Source: Methanolobus vulcani (GTDB lineage: Archaea > Halobacteriota > Methanosarcinia > Methanosarcinales > Methanosarcinaceae). Taken from it: a DNA stretch of 64,000 bases. The stretch is from NCBI RefSeq assembly GCF_006546655.1, contig NZ_VIAQ01000017.1, positions 1 through 64,000 on the forward strand, written 5' to 3'. The notes below the pieces were generated by a model, which searched no databases, was not told the origin of the DNA, and saw only the letters and a list, made by a program, of their open reading frames with translations. Both the position numbers and the translations under genes were made by a program. This document shows positions 44,864 through 54,178 of this stretch, piece by piece. How positions within the stretch are numbered: position 1 is the stretch's first letter; each line of letters starts with the position of its first letter.

Positions 44864-47272
44864 ATGACAGGTAGCAAATACATTCGCTGGTTTTCGGAAA
44901 TTACAATTGATGACATACCATCCGTGGGAGGCAAGAACGCTTCCCTCGGGGAAATGTACAGGGAACTGACAGACAAGGATATCAAAATACCAAACGGTTT
45001 TGCCATTACTGCAGATGCCTACTGGCATGTGCTAAAATCAGCAGATGTCCTTGAAGAACTTAAAATAACACTCGAAGGACTTGATATTGAGGATGTGGCC
45101 GACCTTGCAAAAAGAGGAAAAAAAGCAAGGAACCTTGTGTTAGATTCTGGAATTCCTGATGACCTTTGGGATGAGATAAAGGCTGCTTATGATAAGCTCT
45201 GTGAGCAGTATGGTGAGGATACTGATGTTGCAGTTCGCAGTTCTGCAACCGCCGAGGATCTGCCAAATGCATCCTTTGCAGGACAGCAGGAAACCTACCT
45301 GAACGTACACGGCTACCATTCACTAAAAGATGCCTGTAACAGGTGTTTTGCATCACTTTTCACTGACAGGGCAATATCATACAGGGTGAACAACGGCTTT
45401 GACCACTTTAAGGTCGGGCTTTCCATCGGTGTTATGAAAATGGTACGCTCAGACCTTGCGTCCAGTGGTGTTATTTTTACCATTGATACCGAGTCCGGTT
45501 TTGAAAATGTTGTATTCGTTACAGGAGCTTATGGGCTTGGGGAGAATGTGGTACAGGGACTTGTAAATCCTGATGAGTTCTATGTTTTCAAACCCACACT
45601 GAAGGAGAATTTCAAGCCTATAATCAAAAAGCAGAAAGGAAGCAAAGATATCAAGATGATCTACGGACGCGGGGATTCCCGTGTGCTTACCCGTAATGTT
45701 GAGGTTCCTGAAGCTGATAGAAAGCAATACTGTATAAATGATGACGAGGTGCTGCAACTGGCAAAATTTGCTGTGACCATTGAGAACCACTACTCACAGA
45801 AGAGAGGAAAGCATGTGCCCATGGACATTGAATGGGCAAAAGACGGTGAAAGCGGGGAATTGTTTATTGTCCAGGCAAGACCGGAGACCGTGCAGTCGCA
45901 GAAGAGAAAGGATGTGCTGGAGACCTATTACCTCGACAGTAGCGGCGATGCCCTTGTTACCGGAAGAAGTGTTGGTTCCAAAATAGCAGCAGGAAAAGTG
46001 CATGTGGTTGCGGATGTTTCACGGCTTAATGAGTTCAATACCGGTGAGATTCTTGTGGCCGATACCACAACCCCTGACTGGGAACCTGTTATGAAACAAG
46101 CAGCGGCTATCATTACAAACAAAGGAGGAAGGACATGCCATGCTGCCATTGTGAGCAGAGAGCTTGGTATCCCGGCAGTTGTTGGGGCGGAGAATGCTAC
46201 GGAAAAACTGAGAGATAGCATGGATGTTACGGTGAGCTGTGCTGAGGGGGATGCGGGCAGGGTATATGATGGAATCCTGCCGTTCCATATTGAAACTGTT
46301 GAGCTTGAAGGACTGGAGAAGACCAGGACAGAGATTATGATGAACCTTGGAAATCCAGAGGAGGCTTTTGCCATGTCAATGATACCGAATGATGGCATCG
46401 GACTGGCAAGATTGGAATTTATCATTACAAGCTACATCAAGGTGCATCCGATGGCTCTTATCCATCCTGAGAAGGTTGAGGACGAGAAAGTGCTGGAAGA
46501 AATCGAAAAACTCACCGGCAGGTATGAGAATAAGGCTGATTTTTTCGTTGAGAAACTTGCACAGGGTGTTGCTACAATAACAGCCGCATTCTACCCGAAG
46601 CCTGTGGTTGTGCGTATGAGCGATTTCAAATCCAATGAGTATGAGAGCCTTATCGGCGGAGAGTATTTTGAGTTTGAGGAAAACAACCCTATGATAGGTT
46701 TCAGGGGTGCTTCTCGTTATTATGATGAGCGATACCGTGAGGGGTTCGCTCTTGAGTGTAAGGCCATGAAAAAAGTGAGAGATGAGATGGGTCTGACAAA
46801 TCTTATACTTATGATTCCGTTCTGTCGTCGCATTGATGAAGCTAAAAAGGTGCTGGAAGAGATGAAAAAGAACGGGGTTGTCAGGGGAGAGAATGGTCTT
46901 CAGGTCTACATGATGACCGAAATCCCGAGCAATGTCCTGCTCATAGACAAATTCAGCCAGTATTTCGACGGATTCTCAATCGGCTCCAACGACCTCACAC
47001 AACTGACACTCGGCGTTGACAGAGATTCCGAGATCCTTGCATCAACTTTTGATGAACGAGACGAAGCTGTGAAGAAAATCGTGTCAATGGCTGTGCAGGG
47101 TGCAAAGCGAAACAATAAGCACAGCGGTCTTTGTGGCCAGGCTCCAAGCGATTACCCGGAATTTGCGGAGTTCTTGGTTCGGGAGGGAATTGATTCTATT
47201 TCGCTGAACCCGGATTCTGTGATGAAGATTGCGGTTAAGGTGTTAGAAGTTGAGAAATGGATGGGAAAGTGA
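44864..47272 (+). CDS. ppsA: Phosphoenolpyruvate synthase
   Basis: PEP synthase converts pyruvate and ATP to PEP, AMP and phosphate, starting gluconeogenesis in methanogens. The 802-residue protein has an ATP-grasp N-terminal domain (AVRSSATAEDLPNASFAGQQETYLNV), the phospho-histidine site GGRTCHAAIVSRELGIPAVVG, and the PEP-binding barrel ending in CGQAPSDYPEFAEFLVREGIDSISLNPDS. It stands alone, with a probable terminator after it. Confidence 0.96.
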   Translation: MTGSKYIRWFSEITIDDIPSVGGKNASLGEMYRELTDKDIKIPNGFAITADAYWHVLKSADVLEELKITLEGLDIEDVADLAKRGKKARNLVLDSGIPDDLWDEIKAAYDKLCEQYGEDTDVAVRSSATAEDLPNASFAGQQETYLNVHGYHSLKDACNRCFASLFTDRAISYRVNNGFDHFKVGLSIGVMKMVRSDLASSGVIFTIDTESGFENVVFVTGAYGLGENVVQGLVNPDEFYVFKPTLKENFKPIIKKQKGSKDIKMIYGRGDSRVLTRNVEVPEADRKQYCINDDEVLQLAKFAVTIENHYSQKRGKHVPMDIEWAKDGESGELFIVQARPETVQSQKRKDVLETYYLDSSGDALVTGRSVGSKIAAGKVHVVADVSRLNEFNTGEILVADTTTPDWEPVMKQAAAIITNKGGRTCHAAIVSRELGIPAVVGAENATEKLRDSMDVTVSCAEGDAGRVYDGILPFHIETVELEGLEKTRTEIMMNLGNPEEAFAMSMIPNDGIGLARLEFIITSYIKVHPMALIHPEKVEDEKVLEEIEKLTGRYENKADFFVEKLAQGVATITAAFYPKPVVVRMSDFKSNEYESLIGGEYFEFEENNPMIGFRGASRYYDERYREGFALECKAMKKVRDEMGLTNLILMIPFCRRIDEAKKVLEEMKKNGVVRGENGLQVYMMTEIPSNVLLIDKFSQYFDGFSIGSNDLTQLTLGVDRDSEILASTFDERDEAVKKIVSMAVQGAKRNNKHSGLCGQAPSDYPEFAEFLVREGIDSISLNPDSVMKIAVKVLEVEKWMGK

Positions 47273-47276
47273 GAGA

Positions 47277-47297
47277 AAAAAGGAGGTTGTCTTTTTT
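47277..47297 (+). terminator. Terminator after ppsA
   Basis: AAAAAG / CTTTTT stem with an 8-nt loop and T-run. Confidence 0.5.
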
Positions 47298-47498
47298 ATT
47301 TATAGTAGTTTTAATTGATTGCTTCTCATCTAGAAATCAACCATAGAAAAACCACCTCATTCCAATCATAATTAAAATTAAGATACATAACTTCTAGTTT
47401 TGAATCCTTTTCATGAAATTATTCACAGTAATATAACCATCAGTGATTTATACTATAAACCACATACTATAAATTGGTCATAAGGGAGTAAGCTGTAA

Positions 47499-47690
47499 AA
47501 TGAAGCAGCAGCATTCAGTACGGAATCTAAACCTTTTCCGTAATAAGCTTCATTTACGCGTAATTTAATGAAGCGGACATCAGGACAGGGTAAAACCAGA
47601 TTCCTAACCAGTCTTCATTAACGTACGGCTGAAATGAAGAAAAATTCAGGACGGGGTAAAACCCGATCCAGTAATAACCTTCAACACCTT
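47499..47690. repeat. Three-unit imperfect tandem repeat with hairpins, period about 66 nt
   Basis: TCAG(T/G)A starts units at about 47515, 47580 and 47646. CTTCATT recurs at 47548 and 47613 (degenerate at 47679) and AATGAAG at 47499, 47567 and 47633. CTTCATT and AATGAAG within each unit can pair (7 bp). Units 2 and 3 share GGACGGGGTAAAACC-like cores. It has no coding capacity. It could be a structured RNA, a small mobile-element remnant or a protein-binding array. Confidence 0.6.
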
Positions 47691-47834
47691 ATGGCCAACA
47701 TTATCTGTTTTTATTAACATTTTCTAGTATGAGATTTAATCATATTAGGTTGTCAACCTTCTCAAAACACAAAAATCAGTTAGTTCAAAATCTAAAAAAA
47801 AGAAAGTAAAAAAGTAACTACATTCAATAAATTA

Positions 47835-48008
47835 TTATTTCTTTCCCAGGAAGTAATATGCAATTGCACCAAGAATACCAAATATTAATGCTGCAAGTAT
47901 CCAAACCACTTTCATAACAGAAGTTAGACCTTTATTCTGAGTAACTACGTCATATATAACCCATATAACAGAAATTAGGACAATAAGTCCCCATATTGCT
48001 TCTAACAT
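47835..48008 (-). CDS. PLDc_N-like small membrane protein
   Basis: This 57-residue protein has two membrane spans (IWGLIVLISVIWVIYDVV and VVWILAALIFGILGAIAYYFLG) with a short polar loop, the pattern of the phospholipase D/cardiolipin synthase N-terminal domain occurring as a free small protein. GGTGATGAG precedes the ATG closely. The role is unknown, probably in the envelope. Confidence 0.75.
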   Translation of the reverse strand: MLEAIWGLIVLISVIWVIYDVVTQNKGLTSVMKVVWILAALIFGILGAIAYYFLGKK

Positions 48009-48356
48009 TTCTCATCACCTCAATAATTATTTATAAACAATTGACATTGAGTTGTATTTGTATATATATCTTACCTAATTTTAATAACAAGTTATTACTA
48101 CTTTTCAACAGATTTTATTATCTGCCTGTTAAAGAAGTAGATATACTGGTATATGAAGGTAGAATCACATACATGTGACATAATTATCAGCATTTAGTTA
48201 CCTATAAATAGAGTATATAGTAATATAGTATTAGGTGGGAAGTCTACTTCTGAGTTATGCACCGGCAGAAAATGGGAATTTCAGCCTGTGATAGAAGTGA
48301 CTAAAAGACACTTTGGCATTGTGCGAAGAAACTTAAATTATGAGGGAGGAATCTAA

Positions 48357-48497
48357 ATGGAAAACCAACCGGGAATGTCCTGTAAGAAGTGTAAGAACAT
48401 GCTTAAGAAGCAAAAGCTTGGGGTGAACGTTGTTTATTATTGTTCCAACTGCGGATGCATGACAAGTGCTGATTTATTGTACGATTACACTATTTAA
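48357..48497 (+). CDS. Small zinc-ribbon protein, 46 aa
   Basis: The short frame has CKKCKNM and YYCSNCGCM, that is two CxxC knuckles 20 residues apart, as in zinc ribbons. GAGGGAGGA lies before the ATG and a hairpin terminator follows. It probably binds zinc; targets unknown. Confidence 0.65.
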   Translation: MENQPGMSCKKCKNMLKKQKLGVNVVYYCSNCGCMTSADLLYDYTI

Positions 48498-48520
48498 TTA
48501 ACGTAACTTGAATGATAGAA

Positions 48521-48545
48521 AGAAAGGATTGCTTTCTCTTTTTTG
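48521..48545 (+). terminator. Terminator after zinc-ribbon gene
   Basis: AGAAAG / CTTTCT stem followed by TCTTTTTT. Confidence 0.65.
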
Positions 48546-48662
48546 TATAAAAGAAAACTGTCTGTCATTCAATCCCCTGTTTTTTTGAAACTATGCAAAT
48601 TATTGAGATAACCTATTTATAGAAACTCAATCAATTCTAAAAGAACATAAGGAGTTTGTTTT

Positions 48663-48956
48663 ATGGCAACACATTACATTAACAAAATTGGGGTACTATC
48701 CCTTGGAAAAATTTTTGGCGCACTTTATGGTATAATAGGATTGATCGCTGGGGCTTTGATGACATTGATGTCACTAAGAATGGGATCTCTTATGGGTAAT
48801 GAAGGAGCACTTGTAGGATTGTTGTTCGGAGTAGGATCAATAATAGCACTACCGATATTCTATGGAGTTCTGGGATTTGTTTCAGGAATAATAACAGCAT
48901 TGATCTTCAACGTTGTAGCTGGATTTGCCGGTGGTCTGGAGATTGAATTGGACTGA
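48663..48956 (+). CDS. Small conserved-type membrane protein
   Basis: This 97-residue protein has two or three glycine-rich membrane spans (LGKIFGALYGIIGLIAGALMTLM, ALVGLLFGVGSIIALPIFYGVLGFVSGIITALIFNVVAGFAGG) and a short acidic end. AAGGAG precedes the ATG. I know no function for it. Confidence 0.7.
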   Translation: MATHYINKIGVLSLGKIFGALYGIIGLIAGALMTLMSLRMGSLMGNEGALVGLLFGVGSIIALPIFYGVLGFVSGIITALIFNVVAGFAGGLEIELD

Positions 48957-49020
48957 AATACGGGTTGACAGGAATTTACAATAAGCTTAAGCACTTTTTT
49001 CTTTTCTAATTTTTTAGCTA

Positions 49021-49248
49021 TTAAGGTTCGATCCAGACCTCAAGTACCCTGTCCTTAATCTCATAATCCTTTACTGTGGTAAGCTTCATGTCCTTTGGAT
49101 TCTCAATCCATCCAAGATCATAATCTTTCTTTTCCCTGCCGCCACAGCAGACTTTCCTTGTGATACCAAGGTTCAGCTTAACGCGGTCAACATCCGCTTC
49201 ATTGATCTGCTCAACATCATCCTGATATCTTCTTTGAATAAGGATCAT
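49021..49248 (-). CDS. Hypothetical protein, 75 aa
   Basis: This is a charged small protein with a CCGG motif in the middle (ITRKVCCGGREKKDYDLGW). It has no signal or span. I see no family. The start is ATG 49248 with a weak GGG site. The gene lies after lrgAB in the same direction with a 113-nt gap. Confidence 0.6.
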   Translation of the reverse strand: MILIQRRYQDDVEQINEADVDRVKLNLGITRKVCCGGREKKDYDLGWIENPKDMKLTTVKDYEIKDRVLEVWIEP

Positions 49249-49361
49249 AGGAATTACCCTGTAAAAATATGATATCCTCAGAAGATAATCGTTTCTATCT
49301 ACTGCAAATATAACGATAATTACAGCAGTAATTATAGCGGCAATGATAGCAATAACAGCGA

Positions 49362-50066
49362 CTACAACAATAACTTTGCCAGTAAAGGAGCCAAGAACAC
49401 AGTAACAAGCCCTGCAATACCGATTGAAAGACCACTCATTGCACCTTCAGTCTCTCCAATCTCAACAGCTTTTGTAGTTCCAAGAGCATGGGATGAAGTA
49501 CCGATAGCCACACCAAGAGCCACCTCATCTTCAATTTTAAACAACTTGCAAACCATTGGTCCAAGCAACACACCTGCAATACCTGTGAAAACGATTGCAG
49601 CAACAGTTACAGAAGGCATACCTCCAAGCTGGTTGGATATTTCAATTCCAATTGGTGTTGTAACTGATTTTGGAATCATGGAAACACTGAGTATCTCGTC
49701 AAGTCCGAAAATCTTGCACATAACAATGATGCTGGCAATTCCTGCCGCTGAACCAATGCTTATTCCGGCAATGATCGGAACCACATTCTCCTTTAGCAGA
49801 GTTATCTTACGGTACAGGGGAACAGCAAGAATAACCGTTGCAGGCCCGAGGAAGAATGAAATGAACTGGCCTCCATTATTGTAGTCATCAAAACTTATGT
49901 GAAAGCTTAGAAGCAGGGCTATTATCATGAACATACTGAGAACCAGTGGGTTCATCAGCGGTGAGCCTGTCTTTTTGTAGATCTGGACACCTGCATAGAA
50001 TGTCACCAGAGAAATCCCGATACCAAATACAGGAGACTGCACAAACTCAGATACAAGTTCACTCAA
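49362..50066 (-). CDS. lrgB: LrgB/CidB family membrane protein
   Basis: This is the larger partner of the LrgAB/CidAB holin-like pair, linked in bacteria to murein hydrolase export or to transport of small carboxylates such as pyruvate and glycolate. About seven spans and the motif GTSSHALGTTKAVEIGETEGAMSGLSIG are typical. TTG 50066 is the likely start: GGAGG lies 7 nt upstream and the N-terminus then matches the family. It overlaps the lrgA end by 8 nt. With no murein in this lineage, a transport role is more likely. Confidence 0.88.
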   Translation of the reverse strand: MSELVSEFVQSPVFGIGISLVTFYAGVQIYKKTGSPLMNPLVLSMFMIIALLLSFHISFDDYNNGGQFISFFLGPATVILAVPLYRKITLLKENVVPIIAGISIGSAAGIASIIVMCKIFGLDEILSVSMIPKSVTTPIGIEISNQLGGMPSVTVAAIVFTGIAGVLLGPMVCKLFKIEDEVALGVAIGTSSHALGTTKAVEIGETEGAMSGLSIGIAGLVTVFLAPLLAKLLL

Positions 50067-50415
50067 CGGACTGCCTCCTTTTGATAAGTAGCTGTACCGT
50101 TGCGCCGGTAACAACTGCAATTATAAAGGTAGAAACCACCGAGATTATAAAAAGTGCAGTCCATTTTCCTTCAAGTACCGTGAAACATGTAATTAGTCCT
50201 ACTGCAGCCGGTATGAAGAAAAATGACAGGTGTTTCAGCAGGAAATTGCTTACATCCTCAATCATAGAGAGCTTGACAACTCCTGTAAGAAGCAGTACTA
50301 AAAGCAAAACCATTCCAAGGACACTTCCAGGAACTGGAATTGGTAAATAACTGTGTATCAGGTCACCAAGATAGCATATTGCCAGGATGATGGCGAACTG
50401 GATAATATATTTCAT
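50059..50415 (-). CDS. lrgA: LrgA/CidA family holin-like protein
   Basis: This 118-residue protein has four spans with the family motifs PVPGSVLGMVLLLVLLLTG and HLSFFFIPAAVGLI. It is the first gene of the lrgAB pair. Confidence 0.9.
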   Translation of the reverse strand: MKYIIQFAIILAICYLGDLIHSYLPIPVPGSVLGMVLLLVLLLTGVVKLSMIEDVSNFLLKHLSFFFIPAAVGLITCFTVLEGKWTALFIISVVSTFIIAVVTGATVQLLIKRRQSVE

Positions 50416-50607
50416 TTAAGGTCACTTGCGTTTTTTATAATCATTAAAGGGCTGCGTTCTTTGCAGCCTGATGAAACGCTATAAGGTCCGTAGCAGATAT
50501 TAGTATTTTCGGTTCACATGAAGTAGCTGCAAGTTTCAAAGATTTATAAGAATGAACAGGTACTAAAATACTAATAACAAAGAAACAGGTTTGCACCTGT
50601 TTTCAGA

Positions 50608-52116
50608 TCATCTCCTGTTTCCAAATTTAGAAGGAGAGCCACTCTTTTTACCCTTACCCGACTTATTCTGCCTGGAAGAACTATTATTGCTTCCTGAATT
50701 ATGGGATTGGACAGATTTTGCCTTCATATTCCTTTTTGGCTTATTGCTGCCTGAACCATTTGATGCAGATTTAGGTGCAGATTTTCTGGAGCTGGTGTCA
50801 TTGCCTGCATTGTTACCCTTGCTTCGACTGTTACCACTGCTTTTCCTGCCACTGCCACTATTCCTGCCTTTACCTTCGCCTTTTTTACCTCTGCCTTGTC
50901 CCCTTTTAGGACCAGAGTTTCCCCTTTGTCTTCCAAATTGTCTTGGTGCAGGTTTTGCCTCGTCACCTGTGGCATTCTTTGCTTTTTCAGAATGGTAATC
51001 ATGCTCTGCAACTTCGATCTCCATTCTGATGAGCTTCTCTATATCACGGAGGAAATCACGCTCATCTGCAGCACAGAATGAGAATGCAGTTCCATCGGCT
51101 CCTGCTCTTGCTGTACGGCCGATGCGGTGTACATAGCTTTCAGAAATGTTTGGCAGGTCATAGTTGATCACGTGGGAAATATCATCAATGTCAATTCCAC
51201 GGGCTGCGATATCTGTTGCCACCAGCACACGAAGCTGTCCTGACCTGAAGTCCTGAAGGGCTTTTGTTCTGTGTGTCTGGGACTTGTTTCCATGAATGGC
51301 ATCAGCAGGAATCCTGTTTTTGTTAAGCATCTGGGCAACTTTGTTAGCCCTGTGCTTTGTTCTGGTAAAGATCAGGACACATTCCAGATGTTTGCTTCTG
51401 AGAAGCTGAAGTATCAATTCGTTCTTATTCTCTGAATCAACAAAGAATACGAACTGATCTATACGCTCTACTGTTGTTGCCTGGGGGGTAACTTCCACTG
51501 TAACAGGATTTGTTAGCATTTTCCTTGCAAGTTTAGAGATATCAGGAGACATAGTTGCTGAGAAGAAAAGTGACTGCCTCTTTTGTGGCAGCATTTCAAC
51601 AACTTTGTAGACATCCTTGACAAATCCCATGTCAAGCATCCTGTCTGCTTCATCAAGTACAAAATACTCGACTGCAGAAAGATCTACATGTCCCTGGTCC
51701 ACCAGGTCAAGTAAACGTCCCGGAGTCGCTACAAGTGAATCTACACCCTTTGAGATAGCTCTGACCTGCGGGCTCTGACCTACACCGCCAAAAATGACCG
51801 TGTGTTTGAACTGAGTGTATTTTCCATATGTTGAGAAGCTATCCCCTATCTGCGCTGCAAGTTCCCTTGTTGGTGCAAGCACCAGTACACGTGGACTTCC
51901 ACGTCGTGTTTTTTTACGAGCACCTGACATGTTGTGCAGAATAGGTAATATGAATGAAGCAGTCTTACCTGTACCTGTCTGGGCAATACCTATCATGTCC
52001 TTACCTCCAAGGAGATGTGGAATGGACTGCTGCTGAATGGGCGTAGGGCTTGTGTACCCTTCCTCTTTTAATGCGCGCTGAAGCGGGTAAATTAGATTAA
52101 GATCATCAAATGACAT
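50608..52116 (-). CDS. DEAD-box RNA helicase, RhlE/CsdA type
   Basis: This ATP-dependent RNA helicase has motif Q (PTPIQQQSI), AQTGTGKT, PTRELAAQ, TPGRLLD, DEAD, SAT, and HRIGRTARAG. After the helicase core (about residue 370) comes a low-complexity tail rich in G, S, N, K and R that should bind RNA. Such helicases help with ribosome assembly and growth in the cold. It stands alone; the 193 nt before it hold no gene. Confidence 0.95.
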   Translation of the reverse strand: MSFDDLNLIYPLQRALKEEGYTSPTPIQQQSIPHLLGGKDMIGIAQTGTGKTASFILPILHNMSGARKKTRRGSPRVLVLAPTRELAAQIGDSFSTYGKYTQFKHTVIFGGVGQSPQVRAISKGVDSLVATPGRLLDLVDQGHVDLSAVEYFVLDEADRMLDMGFVKDVYKVVEMLPQKRQSLFFSATMSPDISKLARKMLTNPVTVEVTPQATTVERIDQFVFFVDSENKNELILQLLRSKHLECVLIFTRTKHRANKVAQMLNKNRIPADAIHGNKSQTHRTKALQDFRSGQLRVLVATDIAARGIDIDDISHVINYDLPNISESYVHRIGRTARAGADGTAFSFCAADERDFLRDIEKLIRMEIEVAEHDYHSEKAKNATGDEAKPAPRQFGRQRGNSGPKRGQGRGKKGEGKGRNSGSGRKSSGNSRSKGNNAGNDTSSRKSAPKSASNGSGSNKPKRNMKAKSVQSHNSGSNNSSSRQNKSGKGKKSGSPSKFGNRR

Positions 52117-52309
52117 GTGAACCTCGTTTGAATTCAGTAGAATTAGATTTAAGAGACATATTGGCGTCTACAATGTGAAATTCATAAATATCCGTTAATT
52201 TATCGATTATGCTTTTATTTCTACACAAACGATATCAACAAAGTTAAACAGTCAAAATCTTAACAGAAAATGAAAATGCTAACTTCAATAATTTATTTAA
52301 AAAATTGTA

Positions 52310-52387
52310 TGGTGCTCCGGCCGGGATTCGAACCCGAGTCTTCGGCTCGAAAGGCCGGAATGATTGGCCGGACTACACTACCGGAGC
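52310..52387 (-). tRNA. tRNA-Glu (anticodon TTC), with encoded CCA
   Basis: On the minus strand GCTCCGG pairs with CCGGAGC to form the acceptor stem. GGTTCGAATCC is the T-loop, and the anticodon loop CTTTCGA gives TTC. The discriminator A is followed by an encoded CCA. There is no intron. Confidence 0.97.
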
Positions 52388-52454
52388 ACGTTGATTTCGC
52401 TTTAGTGAAGCGACTCCAACATAGCAGATATTGTATTTATACCTTTCGCCTTAA

Positions 52455-52805
52455 TCAGCACATTTCACCTGTTTCTGCATCATCATTGAGGTTTTCGACC
52501 CATGCAGTAAGCTTTCCACAGATCTCTGGCTGGCATGCATCCCTGCATCCGGCGCAAGGAGAGAACATTTCTCCTGATAACAGGAGATCAAAGCAGGGCT
52601 TCTCCTCTTCTTTGACTTTCAGAAGGTAAGTCCTGGCTCCATTCGAAACAGCCTGCTCACGGGTAATAAGATCCTCATTAAGAAGCTTAGAGACAACCCT
52701 GGAGCATTTTCGACTATCAATCTCCAGCATCTTCCAGAGTTCATTCTGGAAAATACCTTCTTTGCTGTCACGAATAAGATTGTATGCAGTCTCTTCGATA
52801 CTCAT
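52455..52805 (-). CDS. Winged-helix protein with C-terminal cysteine cluster
   Basis: This 116-residue protein has a winged helix (NLIRDSKEGIFQNELWKMLEIDSRKCSRVVSKLLNEDLI) and a C-terminal cysteine set (CFDLLL, CAGCRDACQPEICGKL). The cysteines could hold an Fe-S cluster or zinc, which suggests a metal- or redox-sensing regulator. ATG 52805 was chosen over the longer frame because the fold starts there and it avoids overlap with lsm. The gap to lsm is 19 nt. Confidence 0.8.
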   Translation of the reverse strand: MSIEETAYNLIRDSKEGIFQNELWKMLEIDSRKCSRVVSKLLNEDLITREQAVSNGARTYLLKVKEEEKPCFDLLLSGEMFSPCAGCRDACQPEICGKLTAWVENLNDDAETGEMC

Positions 52806-52824
52806 ACTAGTTTCCACTGAGAGT

Positions 52825-53049
52825 TTATTCTTCCATAGGAACAACAAGAATGATATTGTTTCCACGCAACACGACAGAACCAAGGGAACGCAGACGCTCA
52901 CCGTTTGCGACCTCTACAGTATCGACCATATGGAGATTCATATAATCGTCTGCACTTTTTAAAGTTCCTTCGAGAAGGTGAAGGTCACCTTTCATTTCTA
53001 CCTGGACCTTGGATCCAACTAATTTCTGGACTTTTTTACTTGGGAACAA
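52825..53049 (-). CDS. Sm-like RNA-binding protein (Lsm)
   Basis: This 74-residue archaeal Lsm protein forms rings that bind U-rich RNA. Motif Sm1 (VQVEMKGDLHLLEGTLKSADDYMNLHM) and Sm2 (VVLRGNNIILV) are clear. The start is TTG 53049. It is the first gene of a pair with the winged-helix protein. Confidence 0.92.
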   Translation of the reverse strand: MFPSKKVQKLVGSKVQVEMKGDLHLLEGTLKSADDYMNLHMVDTVEVANGERLRSLGSVVLRGNNIILVVPMEE

Positions 53050-53271
53050 AATTAATCCTCTCTTTCATTTAGAATTTCAGGAATATATCAGATGTTTCAT
53101 ATCTTTAATTGAAACAATTATGTTGACTTTTTTCGCCAACGTTTCCATTATGAAATCTCTAGATATAAAAGAGTATTCCTTATCTAACTAAAAAGGTAAT
53201 CAGGTTTATGCCTGACAATGCATCTTTACTGAAAAATGGAAAGTTGTCGACTTTGTAGGTACGAGAGTACA

Positions 53272-53643
53272 TCAGTTCTCTTCATCAATAAACGGATGTT
53301 CACACTGAATCCATCTACGACCTTCTACAAAAGAGTCAGTCTCATTGATAAAACGAACACTACTGCAACCCACGTTGTTTGATATGCAATAAGCAAGCAT
53401 TGATTCACAAAGCGTTTTAATTTGTTCGTTTATCTTTTGAATATCGCGTCCCCAGATTTTGCAGGACATTGCATATCTATCGTTTTTGACCTCATTTTTC
53501 AAAGGATCTACGGAGATCTGACGGCCATTCAATTCAAATCCATCAGCAACTAATGCATCGAATCTCTCCTTTGCTCTTCCTGTATTACATGTCGTTACCT
53601 TCACTGTTTTTTTAACAATATTTCTCCCTGTTTCAGATGACAT
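53272..53643 (-). CDS. Hypothetical protein, 123 aa
   Basis: This is a soluble protein with several cysteines (TTCNTG, MSCKIW, TLCESMLAYCISNNVGCSS, QCEHPF). ATG 53643 has GGAGGG 7 nt upstream. No known family comes to mind. It may bind a metal, but the cysteines do not make a standard motif. Confidence 0.65.
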   Translation of the reverse strand: MSSETGRNIVKKTVKVTTCNTGRAKERFDALVADGFELNGRQISVDPLKNEVKNDRYAMSCKIWGRDIQKINEQIKTLCESMLAYCISNNVGCSSVRFINETDSFVEGRRWIQCEHPFIDEEN

Positions 53644-53825
53644 TTTAAGTCCCTCCATTAATTTGTATTCTTAAATTTGGTTTGTTGTCCCATTATTCTA
53701 AAATTGGGTTAATTATCCGGATAAATGCACTTATTTTAGTAATAACTATAATTATTCCCTACTTATTAATTAATACTTTTACCTAGTTTCGTAAGATTCA
53801 AATATAAAGAATATCTATTAGAACA

Positions 53826-53969
53826 TGACAGGTCAAATGCTAAAAGTAATCTAATTGTTCTCCAGAATAACATTTTCACATAGGTTTAATGTTAGCTCGT
53901 GGCAGCCGGTTTGACTTGTTAATATGGCCAACTCACTGAATACCTCAAGTGATTGGCCATTTCTCCTAT
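53826..53969 (-). repeat. Structured dispersed element, copy 2 (downstream side of nik operon)
   Basis: Read on the minus strand it runs: ATAGGAG, TGGCCAAT, 23 nt, TGGCCA, TATTAACAAGTCAAAC, about 70 nt with GGAGAAC, TTTGACCTGTC. The same order, at close spacing, is found at 61387-61538 on the plus strand. The two copies are inverted relative to each other and bracket the methyltransferase-nik operon. The nature of the element (RNA, operator, terminal repeat of a mobile unit) is open. Confidence 0.65.
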
Positions 53970-54178
53970 GCCTACCATATATAGTTCAGTGTCAAAGTTA
54001 AACAGTTTATGAAAAAGTTATGGATGAATCTATACTCGAGGGATTTTACGTAACACATAACTGCGCTGCCTACTAATTGTGTAGAAAACACGCTTCCAAA
54101 TTAAACTAAATCAAAAGTGAAGTTGCCAATGATTTTCATAATCATCGGCAAACCTACAACAAAAAATATAGAAAGATA

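Noticed and set aside
47499-47690. CRISPR array
   Set aside because: The repeat units are imperfect, about 66 nt long with no unique spacers between identical repeats, and no cas genes are present.
48264-48311. Small upstream ORF (15 codons) before the zinc-ribbon gene
   Set aside because: No clear ribosome site and no second copy for comparison.
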